Assembly (NCBI GenBank): GCA_020060765.1
Contig: JAGUZQ010000029.1
Span: 1-41,401 of the forward strand
Reading direction: 5' to 3'
DNA: 41,401 bases
Source of the DNA: Planctomycetota bacterium
Lineage (GTDB): Bacteria > Planctomycetota > SZUA-567
The notes under the pieces were generated by a model. The model did not search any database. It worked only from the letters and a program-made list of their open reading frames with translations, and was not told the origin of the DNA. The number at the start of each line of letters is the position of its first letter. Within the stretch, counting starts at the first letter, position 1. Position numbers and translations under genes: made by a program. This document shows, one piece after another, positions 22,739 through 30,523 of the stretch.

Positions 22739-23566
22739 ATGCCTGAACTACCGGAAGCAGAGACCATCGCCAGAGGACTCTCCAACCAACTGGTTGGTTG
22801 GGAGATCACGGGAGTGAAGAATCTTGTTCCCGCCTTGCGCAATCCACTCAACTTGCGGAAATTGCAAAAAGACCTGGTCGGCGCGAAAGTGACGGAAGTC
22901 ACCCGCCGGGGAAAAGGCATTATCGTCAAACTCGAAAACGGCAAGGCTGTCCTTATGCAACTGGGCATGACCGGAGCTTGCCGCATATGCCCGACCGGAA
23001 CCAAGCTCCTGAAACACGAGCGATTGATTTTCCATCTCGATAATGGGTTGGACTGGCGTTACGAAGATATCCGCAAATTCGGCAATGTGCAATCCTTCAC
23101 CTTCGGCGATGAAAACGACACGCCGGAGTTTCTGCGCAGTCTCGGGGTCGAACCGCTGGGCGAAGATTTCAGTGGAAAATTCCTGTTCGAACGAACCAGG
23201 AAAAGAATCTGCGCGGTTAAAGAGTTGTTGTTGAATCAGAAAATTGTCGCAGGCATCGGCAACATCTATGTTTCGGAATTGCTTTACCGTGCGAAAGTGC
23301 GACCCCAGCGCGAGGCAGGAACTGTCACGCGGCGCGAGGCTGATTTAATCGTTGACGAAACTAAAAGCGTGCTATTAGAATCAATCGCGGCGGGAGGAAC
23401 CACTATCAGCGACTACAAGGCGCTGGACGGTACGGCGGGAAAATTCGAACAGGATCTGCGGGTCTACGGCAAAGCCGGTCTCGCCTGTGCGAAGTGCGGA
23501 AAGCTAATTGAAAAAATAACTATCGGGGGCAGGTCTACGTTTTATTGCCCGCGATGCCAGAGATAG
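22739..23566 (+). CDS. mutM: Formamidopyrimidine-DNA glycosylase
   Basis: A bifunctional DNA glycosylase/AP lyase that removes 8-oxoguanine and formamidopyrimidines. The N-terminus MPELPEAETIARGL gives the catalytic Pro2 and Glu3 after Met removal. The conserved Lys region reads RRGKGIIVKL. The helix-two-turn-helix segment contains VAGIGNIYVSELLYRAKVRP. The C-terminal zinc finger has Cys250, Cys253, Cys270 and Cys273 (CAKCGK, YCPRCQ). The 275-residue length is standard. The start has GGAG 7 bases upstream. It sits just before the oxygen-defence genes, consistent with repair of oxidative damage, but repeat and terminator-like sequences separate it from rubrerythrin. Confidence 0.95.
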   Translation: MPELPEAETIARGLSNQLVGWEITGVKNLVPALRNPLNLRKLQKDLVGAKVTEVTRRGKGIIVKLENGKAVLMQLGMTGACRICPTGTKLLKHERLIFHLDNGLDWRYEDIRKFGNVQSFTFGDENDTPEFLRSLGVEPLGEDFSGKFLFERTRKRICAVKELLLNQKIVAGIGNIYVSELLYRAKVRPQREAGTVTRREADLIVDETKSVLLESIAAGGTTISDYKALDGTAGKFEQDLRVYGKAGLACAKCGKLIEKITIGGRSTFYCPRCQR

Positions 23567-23608
23567 GTTGACCCGTTCACCCGTCAACCTGTTTACCCAT
23601 TCACCCAA
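23567..23608 (+). repeat. Short-word array (GTTGACCCG-like), starting at the mutM stop
   Basis: Degenerate words GGTTGACCC, GTTCACCC, GTCAACC, GTTTACCC and ATTCACCC run head to tail from the base after the mutM TAG. The same word family appears in inverted orientation after rubrerythrin (24240-24279) and again at 24394-24429, so the rubrerythrin gene is bracketed by these arrays. Confidence 0.6.
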
Positions 23609-23617
23609 GGAATTTTT

Positions 23618-23638
23618 CGTCAGACTGACGTTTTTTTT
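23618..23638 (+). terminator. Short hairpin with T-run before rubrerythrin
   Basis: CGTCA/TGACG with a 3-nt loop is followed by eight T residues. The 5-bp stem is short, so it may be a weak terminator for mutM or an attenuator in the rubrerythrin leader, whose start codon is 28 bp further on. Confidence 0.35.
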
Positions 23639-23665
23639 ATTCGCAAGGACAGGAGGAACACAACG

Positions 23666-24238
23666 ATGGAACTGAAAGGCAGCAAGACCGCGAAAAATCT
23701 GATGGCTGCGTTCGGCGGGGAAAGCCAGGCGCGCAACCGTTATACCTATTACGCCGCCAAGGCGAAGAAAGACGGCTTTGTCCAGATCGCCGACATCTTC
23801 GAGGAAACCGCCAATCAGGAAAGCGAACACGCCAAGCGCCTGTTCAAGTACATGACCGGCGGCACGGTGGAAATCACCGATGCCTATCCCTTCGGCGTGA
23901 TCGGCGCGACTGCCGATAACCTGCGCGAAGCGGCTGGCGGTGAACATCACGAATGGACCGAGATGTACCCCTCCTTCGCCAAGATCGCGCGCGAGGAAGG
24001 CTTTAATGACATCGCCGATACCTTCGAGGCTATCGCGGTGGCGGAAAAGCAGCACGAGAAACGCTATCTCGCGCTCAAGAACAATATCGATAACGGCAAG
24101 GTGTTCAAGCGCGACTCCAAACAGGTCTGGCGCTGCCGTAACTGCGGTTATCTGCACGAAGGAACCGAGGCGCCGAAAGTCTGCGCGGCTTGCTCCCACG
24201 CCCAGGCGCATTTCGAGTTGCTGGCGGAAAACTGGTAA
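23666..24238 (+). CDS. rbr: Rubrerythrin
   Basis: A 190-residue cytoplasmic peroxidase of anaerobes that reduces hydrogen peroxide using rubredoxin-type electrons. The diiron four-helix domain has the typical ligands: Glu19 (FGGESQARNRY), Glu52xxHis55 (NQESEHAKR), Glu93 region (GGEHHEW) and Glu127xxHis130 (AEKQHEKRY). The C-terminal rubredoxin domain has Cys157xxCys160 (CRNCGY) and Cys173xxCys176 (CAACSH). All metal ligands look intact. The ribosome site AGGAGG is strong, suggesting high expression. It opens the oxygen-defence island and is flanked on both sides by GTTGACC word arrays. The likely electron donors are the rubredoxin and flavoprotein encoded further down. Confidence 0.96.
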   Translation: MELKGSKTAKNLMAAFGGESQARNRYTYYAAKAKKDGFVQIADIFEETANQESEHAKRLFKYMTGGTVEITDAYPFGVIGATADNLREAAGGEHHEWTEMYPSFAKIAREEGFNDIADTFEAIAVAEKQHEKRYLALKNNIDNGKVFKRDSKQVWRCRNCGYLHEGTEAPKVCAACSHAQAHFELLAENW

Positions 24239-24239
24239 G

Positions 24240-24429
24240 TCGGGTTGACGGGAGGACGGGTTGACAGATTGACGGGAGGTTATGAAGTAGGGCGCGATAT
24301 CTGGTGACCTCCTGACCTTCTCCCCCTCAGGGGGAGAGGGAATTGACACGCGGCGCAAAGTTTATTGATTATGAGCTGGACAGTGTCCCAAGACCTGTCA
24401 ACCCGGCTACCCGATAACCAGTCAACCCA
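24240..24429. repeat. Word-array island E6 (GGGTTGAC)
   Basis: The left array (24240-24279) has words CGGGTTGAC, GGGAGGAC, GGGTTGAC and AGATTGAC. The right array (24394-24429) is inverted, with GTCAACCCG, GCTACCCG, ATAACCA and GTCAACCC. The centre holds a REP-like palindrome, CTCCCCCTCAGGGGGAG (24320-24336). The left array begins two bases after the rubrerythrin stop, and the right array ends about 14 bases before the MFS start. Confidence 0.78.
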
Positions 24430-24443
24430 AAAGGAACGACATC

Positions 24444-25661
24444 TTGGACGAGGGGAACGAGGGAGAACGGAGTTGGAAAGCTAATCTGGTTTTCGTGTGG
24501 CTGAGCCAGTTTTTCTCCCTGATGGGATTCGGCTTTGCCATGCCGTTCGCAGCGTTTTACATTCACGACGACCTCGGCATTGTCGACGAGGCGGCGGTTA
24601 AATATTGGACTGCGGTATTTATGGCGGCTTCGCCGGTGACGCTGGCGATCATGGCTCCGCTCTGGGGAAGACTGGCCGACCTGTACGGGCGGCGGATGAT
24701 GATGTTGCGGGCTACCTTCGGCGGGTTTATGGTACTGCTGCTGATGGGGTTCGTGCCTAACGTGGAATGGCTGATCTTTCTGCGGCTGCTGCAGGGGATG
24801 TTTACCGGCACCGTCACCGCGGCGCTGACGCTGGTGGCGGTCAGCACTCCCGCCCACCGGCAGGGGCTGGCTATCGGCAGTCTCTCGGCGGCGGTGAACT
24901 GCGGTCAGATCGCGGGCTATTCGTTGGGCGGGTACTGCTCGAAACTGTTTTCCTTCGCCGATTGTTTCAAGCTGTCCTCGCTGCTGCTGCTGGTTTCGGG
25001 TTTGCTGGTGCTGCTGGCGGTGAAAGAAAATTTCGTCAGGCCGGAGCAGGCGGCAACGGACAGGCGCTGGCTTAAGCTGCCGCCGATTGGCCCGGGCTGG
25101 CCGCTGCTGGTGCTGGTTGCGGCAGTGGCTTTCGTCTCGTGCTTCGACCGTACCCTGCTGCCGCTGTTTGTGAAGGAACTGCTCAACACCGGCACGAAGG
25201 AAGCCAGTTACTGGACGGGGCAGTTGATGGCAGCGGGAGGTGTGGCCTCGGTAGTCTCGGGCGTGGTGATGGGGTGGCTGGTCGACCGCTTCCGGCCGCA
25301 GTTGATGGGCAAGCTGTCGGCGGTCGGCTCGGGATTGTTTATGCTCGGGCAGGGGCTGGCGCTGAATTTATGGCAGTTGTTCGCCACGCGTTCGCTGCAC
25401 CTGTTTTTCCTGGGCGGGCTGGATCCGGCGTTGCAGATCTGGCTGGTGCGGGAGACGCCTGAGGAAAAACGCGGCTCGGTGTTGGGCTGGGCGGTGACGG
25501 CGCGTTCGCTGGGGTGGATCTTCGCTCCGCTCCTGAGCGCGGGAGTGGCGGACTTTGGCGGATTGCGGTTGATATTTTTTATAGCGGCGGGGCTGTTCGT
25601 ATTGCTGCTGCCGCTGATCGGCTGGACGACGCGCAGGATGATCGTTACAGGCAAGGTATAG
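24444..25661 (+). CDS. MFS transporter, DHA1-like exporter
   Basis: A 405-residue major-facilitator protein with about 12 membrane helices. Motif A is visible between TM2 and TM3 (GRLADLYGRRMMM), with a related but weaker copy in the second half (VDRFRPQLMG). The antiporter-type segment AVNCGQIAGYSLGGY lies in TM5, as in drug exporters such as MdtG or TetA. It starts at TTG after AGGA with about 9 bases between; no ATG gives the full first helix. It probably exports a small toxic compound by proton antiport. Its place between rubrerythrin and superoxide reductase is unexplained. Its TAG starts an AGTCTCCAGT word like those in island E7. Confidence 0.85.
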   Translation: MDEGNEGERSWKANLVFVWLSQFFSLMGFGFAMPFAAFYIHDDLGIVDEAAVKYWTAVFMAASPVTLAIMAPLWGRLADLYGRRMMMLRATFGGFMVLLLMGFVPNVEWLIFLRLLQGMFTGTVTAALTLVAVSTPAHRQGLAIGSLSAAVNCGQIAGYSLGGYCSKLFSFADCFKLSSLLLLVSGLLVLLAVKENFVRPEQAATDRRWLKLPPIGPGWPLLVLVAAVAFVSCFDRTLLPLFVKELLNTGTKEASYWTGQLMAAGGVASVVSGVVMGWLVDRFRPQLMGKLSAVGSGLFMLGQGLALNLWQLFATRSLHLFFLGGLDPALQIWLVRETPEEKRGSVLGWAVTARSLGWIFAPLLSAGVADFGGLRLIFFIAAGLFVLLLPLIGWTTRRMIVTGKV

Positions 25662-25724
25662 TCTCCAGTGTTGCTTTGCGGGAGCGGAATATAACGTAGA
25701 ACCTTTTTTTGCTAGGAGAAAGTC

Positions 25725-26105
25725 ATGCCGAAACTGTTGGAAATCTACAAGTGCGAATTGTGCGGAAATATTGTCGAAGTAGAAACCGCCGGAACGGGAC
25801 AACTGGTCTGCTGCGGCAAGCCGATGGTAGTGCAGGTGGAAAAGAACGCTGATTCGACGACGGAAAAGCATGTACCCCTGATTGAGAAGATCGACGGCGG
25901 CTACAAGGTCACGGTCGGCAGCACCTTGCACCCGATGAAACCGGAGCATTATATCGAATGGATCGAACTGCTGGCCGACGGCAAGGCTTACCGCCGCTTC
26001 CTTAAACCGGGCGACGAACCGATCGCGTATTTCTGCGCGTGCAAGGAATGCTCCAACGTTTCGGCGCGCGAATACTGCAACGTGCATGGTTTGTGGAAGT
26101 CTTAG
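25725..26105 (+). CDS. dfx: Desulfoferrodoxin (two-iron superoxide reductase)
   Basis: A 126-residue superoxide reductase that turns superoxide into hydrogen peroxide without making oxygen, typical of anaerobes. The N-terminal desulforedoxin site has Cys10, Cys13, Cys29 and Cys30 (YKCELCG, LVCCGKP). The active [Fe(His)4Cys] site has His49 (TEKHVPL, with Glu47 and Lys48 nearby), His69 (STLHPM), His75, Cys118 and His121 ([10 protein letters not shown]). All ligands are present, making it a class with both iron centres. The ribosome site is TAGGAG. The peroxide formed would be removed by the rubrerythrin two genes upstream. Confidence 0.97.
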   Translation: MPKLLEIYKCELCGNIVEVETAGTGQLVCCGKPMVVQVEKNADSTTEKHVPLIEKIDGGYKVTVGSTLHPMKPEHYIEWIELLADGKAYRRFLKPGDEPIAYFCACKECSNVSAREYCNVHGLWKS

Positions 26106-26133
26106 AGCCAGGCGGAAATTTTCATGCGGGGCG

Positions 26134-26331
26134 ATGACAATGGAAAAAGACGACCTCGCGCCGGATGGCGGCAAGGAAACCCAGCCGAAAAAAAAGCATC
26201 CGTGTCCGGATTGCAAGATGTGCCAATGGTGCTCGGAGTTGCGCTGCGAGTTTTGCGGGGGCTGGAGAGTGAAAGGAAAGAAACCGCATGAGTGTACGCA
26301 AGATTGTGAAAATCGACGAAGCGAAGTGTAA
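26134..26331 (+). CDS. Small Cys-rich protein, possible metal-binding
   Basis: A 65-residue reading frame from the ATG at 26134 (a second ATG at 26140 is also possible), with GGGG just before. Its core has six Cys in a tight cluster, PCPDCKMCQWCSELRCEFCG, followed by CTQDC near the end. This dense CxxC/CxxCxxC pattern is unlikely by chance and suggests a zinc or iron-sulfur site. The end overlaps the next gene's start by 44 bp in another frame. It lies 28 bp after superoxide reductase and before the ferredoxin. I cannot name a family, and the function is unknown. Confidence 0.6.
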   Translation: MTMEKDDLAPDGGKETQPKKKHPCPDCKMCQWCSELRCEFCGGWRVKGKKPHECTQDCENRRSEV

Positions 26332-27001
26332 CGGCTGCGGCGAATGCATCGTCAACTGCCCCGAGGGAGCTTTGCAAATAATCGACGGCAAGGCGCGCCT
26401 GGTGAAGGAAAGTTATTGCGACGGTTTGGGCGCGTGCCTGGGCAATTGCCCGCTGGGCGCGATCACCATCGAGGAGCGCGAGGCCGACGAGTTCGACGAG
26501 CAGGAAGTGCAGGCAAACATGGCAAAAGCCGCGCCGCTGCCGTGCGGCTGTCCGGGGACGCTGCTCAAGTCGCTGGCGCCTGCTCCGGCGTGCGATTGCA
26601 AAAATGCGGAGGCTGTGCCATCGCAACTGTCGCACTGGCCGGTGCAACTGGCGCTGGTGCCGCCGACCGCGCCGTTTTTGAAAAACGCGGAGGTTTTGTT
26701 GGCGGCTGATTGCGTGCCGTTCGCGTTCGCGGATTTCCACCGGCGTTTTCTTTCCGGCAACCGGCCGGTGCTGGTGGCGTGTCCCAAGCTTGACGCGCGC
26801 GAGCCGTATGTCTCCAAGCTCAAGGAAATATTCCGCACGGCGGGAATGAAAAGCCTGACCATTGTGCATATGGAAGTGCCGTGTTGCGGCGGGCTGAACG
26901 CGCTGGTGCAAACGGCGCTGGCGGAATCGGGTGCAACCCTCGCGGTGAAGGAAATTACGATTGGCATTTCCGGGCAGATTCTGTCGGAGCGACAGTGGTA
27001 A
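26288..27001 (+). CDS. 2x[4Fe-4S] ferredoxin-domain protein
   Basis: A 237-residue electron-transfer protein. Two 4Fe-4S motifs occupy residues about 14-60: CNGCGECIVNCPEGAL and CDGLGACLGNCPLGAI. The second has the wider CxxxxxC spacing typical of clostridial-type single-polypeptide ferredoxins with accessory domains. The C-terminal region (about 85-237) has more Cys (PCGCPG, CDCKN, VACPKLD, VPCCGG) and may hold a further site or act as a partner domain. The ATG is preceded by AAAGGAAAG. Such proteins are often called simply '4Fe-4S ferredoxin' next to redox-defence genes. It probably carries low-potential electrons, with partner unknown. Confidence 0.85.
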   Translation: MSVRKIVKIDEAKCNGCGECIVNCPEGALQIIDGKARLVKESYCDGLGACLGNCPLGAITIEEREADEFDEQEVQANMAKAAPLPCGCPGTLLKSLAPAPACDCKNAEAVPSQLSHWPVQLALVPPTAPFLKNAEVLLAADCVPFAFADFHRRFLSGNRPVLVACPKLDAREPYVSKLKEIFRTAGMKSLTIVHMEVPCCGGLNALVQTALAESGATLAVKEITIGISGQILSERQW

Positions 27002-27046
27002 TTTTACGCGACTGGCGTTGCGCATTAATTTTACGAAAGGGATGTC

Positions 27047-27586
27047 ATGCAGAGAATCACGGCCAAGACGATAGACAACGCGCCGGAAGCGAGCAAGCCG
27101 GTGATGGAAAAGATCAAGGGCAAGTTCGGCAAGGTGCCGAATATTTTCGCGACTCTCGGCACTTCTCCCGCCGCGCTGAAGGCGCTGATGGGGATTTTCG
27201 GCGCGCTGGAGGAAGGAACGCTGACCGGCAAGCCGCACGAGGCTATCGCGCTGCGCGTGGGCGAGCTGAACGGCTGCAAGTATTGCACCGCCGCCCACAC
27301 CGCCAAGGCGAAAATGGCTGGCGCGACCCCGGAAGAAGCGGTGGACTTTCGCAAGGGAAAATCGTCCGACGCGAAGATTCAGAGCCTGATTAAACTGGCG
27401 GAAAAGCTGAACGAGAAACGCGGCAATCTCAGCGACGGGGAACTGGCGGCGGCGCGCGGGGCGGGATTGACCGATGCGGAAATTCTGGAAACTCTGGCGA
27501 TTGTCATCTGCAACGTCTACACCAATGCCATTAACGCGCTGGTGAAGACCGAGGTGGATTTCCCGAAGATTCCCGAGTTGGAGTAA
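27047..27586 (+). CDS. AhpD-like carboxymuconolactone-decarboxylase family protein
   Basis: A 179-residue alkylhydroperoxidase-like protein. The redox motif ELNGCKYCTAAH places Glu73, Cys77, Cys80 and His84 in the pattern of AhpD, where the CxxC pair reduces peroxides or recharges peroxiredoxin. A C-terminal helical segment (AEILETLAIVICNVYTNAIN) matches peroxidase-related family members. The ATG follows AAAGGG. It lies 5 bp before the zwf TTG start, so the two are translated from one message. NADPH from Zwf is a plausible source of reducing power, though AhpD itself usually works through a lipoyl or thioredoxin donor not seen here. Confidence 0.85.
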   Translation: MQRITAKTIDNAPEASKPVMEKIKGKFGKVPNIFATLGTSPAALKALMGIFGALEEGTLTGKPHEAIALRVGELNGCKYCTAAHTAKAKMAGATPEEAVDFRKGKSSDAKIQSLIKLAEKLNEKRGNLSDGELAAARGAGLTDAEILETLAIVICNVYTNAINALVKTEVDFPKIPELE

Positions 27587-27590
27587 AGCC

Positions 27591-29117
27591 TTGACAGCGG
27601 TGACTGCCTTCAGCGAAAACCCGGTTCCGGCCTTGCCGCGCGCGAGGCCGGAACCGTGCGTAATGGTGATTTTCGGCGCGTCGGGAGATTTGACGAAACG
27701 CAAACTGATCCCGGCGCTGTACGAACTGTTTCTCGACAAACAGTTGCCCAAGTGTTTCCGCATCGTCGGCTTTGCGCGCAGTGAAAATAGCGCGGAGGAA
27801 TTCCGCTCCCACCTGCGAGACAGCGTGCGCGAATTCGGGCGCAAGGTTTTTGACGAAAAGGAGTGGGCGAAATTCGCGGAAATTATTGATTATCACCAGG
27901 GCGATTACACCGATCCGGCGGCATACGCCTCGCTGAAAAAGCGGCTGGAGGAAATGGAGTGCGGGTGCAGCGTGGGCGACAACCGGCTGTTCTACCTGGC
28001 GACGCCGCCCAGCCTGTACGAGACCGTGATCGGAAACCTGCACGGAGAAAAACTGGTCTATCCGAAGAAAGAAACCGATTCGTGGTCGCGGGTGATTATC
28101 GAGAAACCGTTCGGGCGCGACCTGGACAGCGCGCGCGAGTTGAACAGCTTTGTCCGCGCGCGGCTGCACGAAAACCAGATTTACCGCATCGACCATTACC
28201 TGGGCAAGGAGACGGTGCAGAACATTCTTGTCTTCCGTTTCGCCAACGCGATTTTCGAGCCGCTCTGGAACCGCAACCACATCGACCATGTGCAGATCAC
28301 GGCGGCGGAAAAGATCGGCGTTGAGGGGCGCGGCAGCTTTTACGACGAAGCGGGAGTGATTCGCGATTTTCTCCAGAACCACCTGTTTGAGGTGATGAGC
28401 CTGATCGCGATGGAACAGCCGGTGTCGTTCCAGGCCGACCCGATCCGCGACGAAAAAGTAAAAGTGTTACGGTCGCTGCACCGGCAGTTCGACGACGAAA
28501 TCGCGGAGAATGTCGTCGCGGGGCGTTACGACGGTTATCTGGACGTCAAGGGCGTGAAGCCCGATTCCCGCACGCCGACCTACGCGGCGTTGAAAGTCAT
28601 GATCGACAACTGGCGCTGGCAGGGGGTGCCGTTTTACCTGCGCGCGGGCAAGAGTCTGGTGTCGCGGGTGACAGAGGTGAATATCCATTTCCGCCGCATT
28701 CCCTTCTGCCTGTTCGGGCAGGAGGAAGTCTGCCAGCGGCTGGAGCCGAACGTGCTGACTATCCGCATCCAGCCTGACGAAGGCATCCGCCTGCGTTTCG
28801 GCTGCAAGACTCCCGGCGATAATCTGGCGGTCAGCCCGGTGCTGATGGATTTCAATTACGCTGAGGCGTTCGGGCGGGAGACGCCGGAAGCCTACGCGCG
28901 GCTTTTGATAGACGCCATGCGCGGCGACCAGACCTTGTTTTCCCGTAGCGACGCGGTGGAACACGCCTGGACTTACATTACGCCGATTCTGCGGAAACTA
29001 GAAAGCGGACTGCCGCTTCACGGCTACAAAACCGGCAGTGACGGCCCGGTGGAAGCGGCGCAACTTTTGGGCAAAGACGGGCGGGCATGGGATCGCATAG
29101 TGCCTGACAAACTGTAA
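27591..29117 (+). CDS. zwf: Glucose-6-phosphate 1-dehydrogenase
   Basis: A 508-residue cytosolic enzyme that oxidises glucose 6-phosphate to 6-phosphogluconolactone with NADP or NAD. The nucleotide-binding start is MVIFGASGDLTKRKLIPALY, and the substrate motif is RIDHYLGKETVQNILVFRFA, with the catalytic His and the phosphate-binding Lys region. The tail GPVEAAQLLGKDGRAWDRI is typical. I accept the TTG at 27591, 5 bp after the AhpD-like gene, because later ATG codons would cut into the Rossmann fold. It feeds the oxidative pentose phosphate or Entner-Doudoroff route (eda is in this window) and probably provides NADPH for the defence genes around it. Confidence 0.96.
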   Translation: MTAVTAFSENPVPALPRARPEPCVMVIFGASGDLTKRKLIPALYELFLDKQLPKCFRIVGFARSENSAEEFRSHLRDSVREFGRKVFDEKEWAKFAEIIDYHQGDYTDPAAYASLKKRLEEMECGCSVGDNRLFYLATPPSLYETVIGNLHGEKLVYPKKETDSWSRVIIEKPFGRDLDSARELNSFVRARLHENQIYRIDHYLGKETVQNILVFRFANAIFEPLWNRNHIDHVQITAAEKIGVEGRGSFYDEAGVIRDFLQNHLFEVMSLIAMEQPVSFQADPIRDEKVKVLRSLHRQFDDEIAENVVAGRYDGYLDVKGVKPDSRTPTYAALKVMIDNWRWQGVPFYLRAGKSLVSRVTEVNIHFRRIPFCLFGQEEVCQRLEPNVLTIRIQPDEGIRLRFGCKTPGDNLAVSPVLMDFNYAEAFGRETPEAYARLLIDAMRGDQTLFSRSDAVEHAWTYITPILRKLESGLPLHGYKTGSDGPVEAAQLLGKDGRAWDRIVPDKL

Positions 29118-29256
29118 CTTGCGATTTGACTATGGTTAGCATAGCCTGCGTCGTCATGCCTAACATCTGCACTGTTTATGCTCATCTGTATCCTGTAATT
29201 TAAGGCTGACAGGGTACTAGTCGCGGGCGTAAGACCGCACGGTAATTTTATGCTAT

Positions 29257-29476
29257 TTTGGATATAGGGGGGATGTCTGGCAGCCGTACGCCTCAGGAAT
29301 TGGTCAGGCGATGCGGCAGTGAAATTCACTCGTGCGGCTCACCGCCGCCTGCCCTGGGACGTTCCAAAGGCTGGGGCCTTTTCCACTTTGTGCCGCGTGC
29401 AGAGCACGCGCTTCGGCTATTCGCCGAAGTCCGCACGCAAGGAATGCGCCTCCGGCGCGTGATTAAAAATTGGGTT
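29257..29476. repeat. Dispersed structured repeat, family D, copy 2
   Basis: The shorter copy of the repeat at 166-460, in the same orientation. It shares the opening block (GGGGGGATGTCTGG) and the closing double-hairpin block (GCGTGC/GCACGC then CTTCGGC/GCCGAAG, about 29396-29430). It ends just before the ribosome site of the ZIP gene, so it may be transcribed in that gene's leader. Bases 29118-29256, between zwf and the repeat, show no gene or clear terminator. Confidence 0.75.
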
Positions 29477-29493
29477 GAGAAAGGAACCAGAAC

Positions 29494-30324
29494 GTGGAAG
29501 AGGTTCTGCAAAACTTTTTCTCGCAATACCATCCGGTGACGATGGCGCTGCTGGCGACGCTGTTTACCTGGTTCATGACGGCGGCGGGGGCGATACCGGT
29601 ATTTTTCAGCAAAAGCTTCAACCAGAAGATTCTCGACGGAATGCTGGGGCTGGCGGCGGGGGTGATGATCGCGGCGAGTTTCTGGTCGCTGCTGAACCCC
29701 GCTATCGAGATGTCGGGCGGCGACTGGAAACCGGCGACAATCGGGTTTCTGCTGGGAGGGTTTTTCCTGTATGGCGTCGACAAAATCCTGCCGCACCTGC
29801 ATCCGGGGCTGGAGATGGATAAGGCTGAAGGGATTAAAACGTCCTGGCAGCGCAGCGTCCTGCTAGTCTCCGCCATTACGCTGCATAATATTCCGGAAGG
29901 GCTGGCGGTGGGCGTGGGGTTCGGCGCTCTGGGAGCGGGGGCGGACTTTTCCGACCCCGAGACACTGAAGATACTTGGCGGCGCGATTGCGCTGGCGATC
30001 GGCATTGGCTTGCAGAATTTTCCGGAAGGGCTGGCGGTGGCGATGCCGCTTAGGCGCGAGGGAATGAGTCGATCTAAGTGTTTTCTCTACGGGCAAGCGT
30101 CAGGCATTGTCGAGCCGATAGCGGGGGTGTTTGGCGCGTGGGCGGTGCTGTCGATGACTGCGATTCTGCCTTACGCGCTGGCGTTCGCGGCGGGGGCGAT
30201 GATCTTCGTCGTCGCGGAGGAACTGATACCCGAGTCGCAGCAGAAAGGCAACGCTGACTTCGCCACGCTGGGCGTGATGTTCGGGTTCGCGATCATGATG
30301 ACGATGGACGTGGCTTTAGGCTAG
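29494..30324 (+). CDS. ZIP-family metal transporter (GufA/ZupT-like)
   Basis: A 276-residue inner-membrane protein with about eight helices that imports divalent metals such as zinc or iron. The metal-site motifs are complete: [14 protein letters not shown] in one helix, [13 protein letters not shown] in the next, and [11 protein letters not shown] in a later one. The start is GTG with AAGGA upstream; ATG codons further on would lose the first helix. Most ZIP members of this GufA branch are general divalent-metal importers. Its place among iron and peroxide enzymes suggests supply of zinc or manganese under oxidative stress, which is an inference. The upstream region carries repeat D. Confidence 0.9.
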   Translation: MEEVLQNFFSQYHPVTMALLATLFTWFMTAAGAIPVFFSKSFNQKILDGMLGLAAGVMIAASFWSLLNPAIEMSGGDWKPATIGFLLGGFFLYGVDKILPHLHPGLEMDKAEGIKTSWQRSVLLVSAITLHNIPEGLAVGVGFGALGAGADFSDPETLKILGGAIALAIGIGLQNFPEGLAVAMPLRREGMSRSKCFLYGQASGIVEPIAGVFGAWAVLSMTAILPYALAFAAGAMIFVVAEELIPESQQKGNADFATLGVMFGFAIMMTMDVALG

Positions 30325-30332
30325 GTGTCGGC

Positions 30333-30455
30333 AATCCTGTATTGATAAAGACGTTTTTTTCGTGAAACACTCGCCGACGTTTTTTGGGAATACGAATCAC
30401 TTTGTCTGGAGAAGATATCTCCGCCTGGATTCCCGCCTGCGCGGGAATGACGATT
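30333..30455. repeat. MITE-like repeat, family R, copy 3 (left arm missing)
   Basis: The right arm CCCGCCTGCGCGGGAATGACG-like sequence (30424-30452) matches copies 2 and 4. The part before it has GTTTTTTTCGTGAAACAC and GTTTTTTGGGAATACG blocks similar to the copy-2 spacer. The expected left arm is absent, so this is a truncated copy between the ZIP and flavoprotein genes. Confidence 0.65.
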
Positions 30456-30523
30456 CGTAAGTTTAGTTGTTTGACCGGACGATTATCCTTAACGGAACCG
30501 TCTTGCCTTAAGCTGGAGAATAT

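Noticed and set aside
26102..27844. Long open frame on the minus strand (about 580 residues)
   Set aside because: It runs opposite the small Cys-rich, ferredoxin, AhpD-like and zwf genes, which have clear motifs. Its protein is Arg/His-rich without a domain, as expected from high-GC antisense reading.
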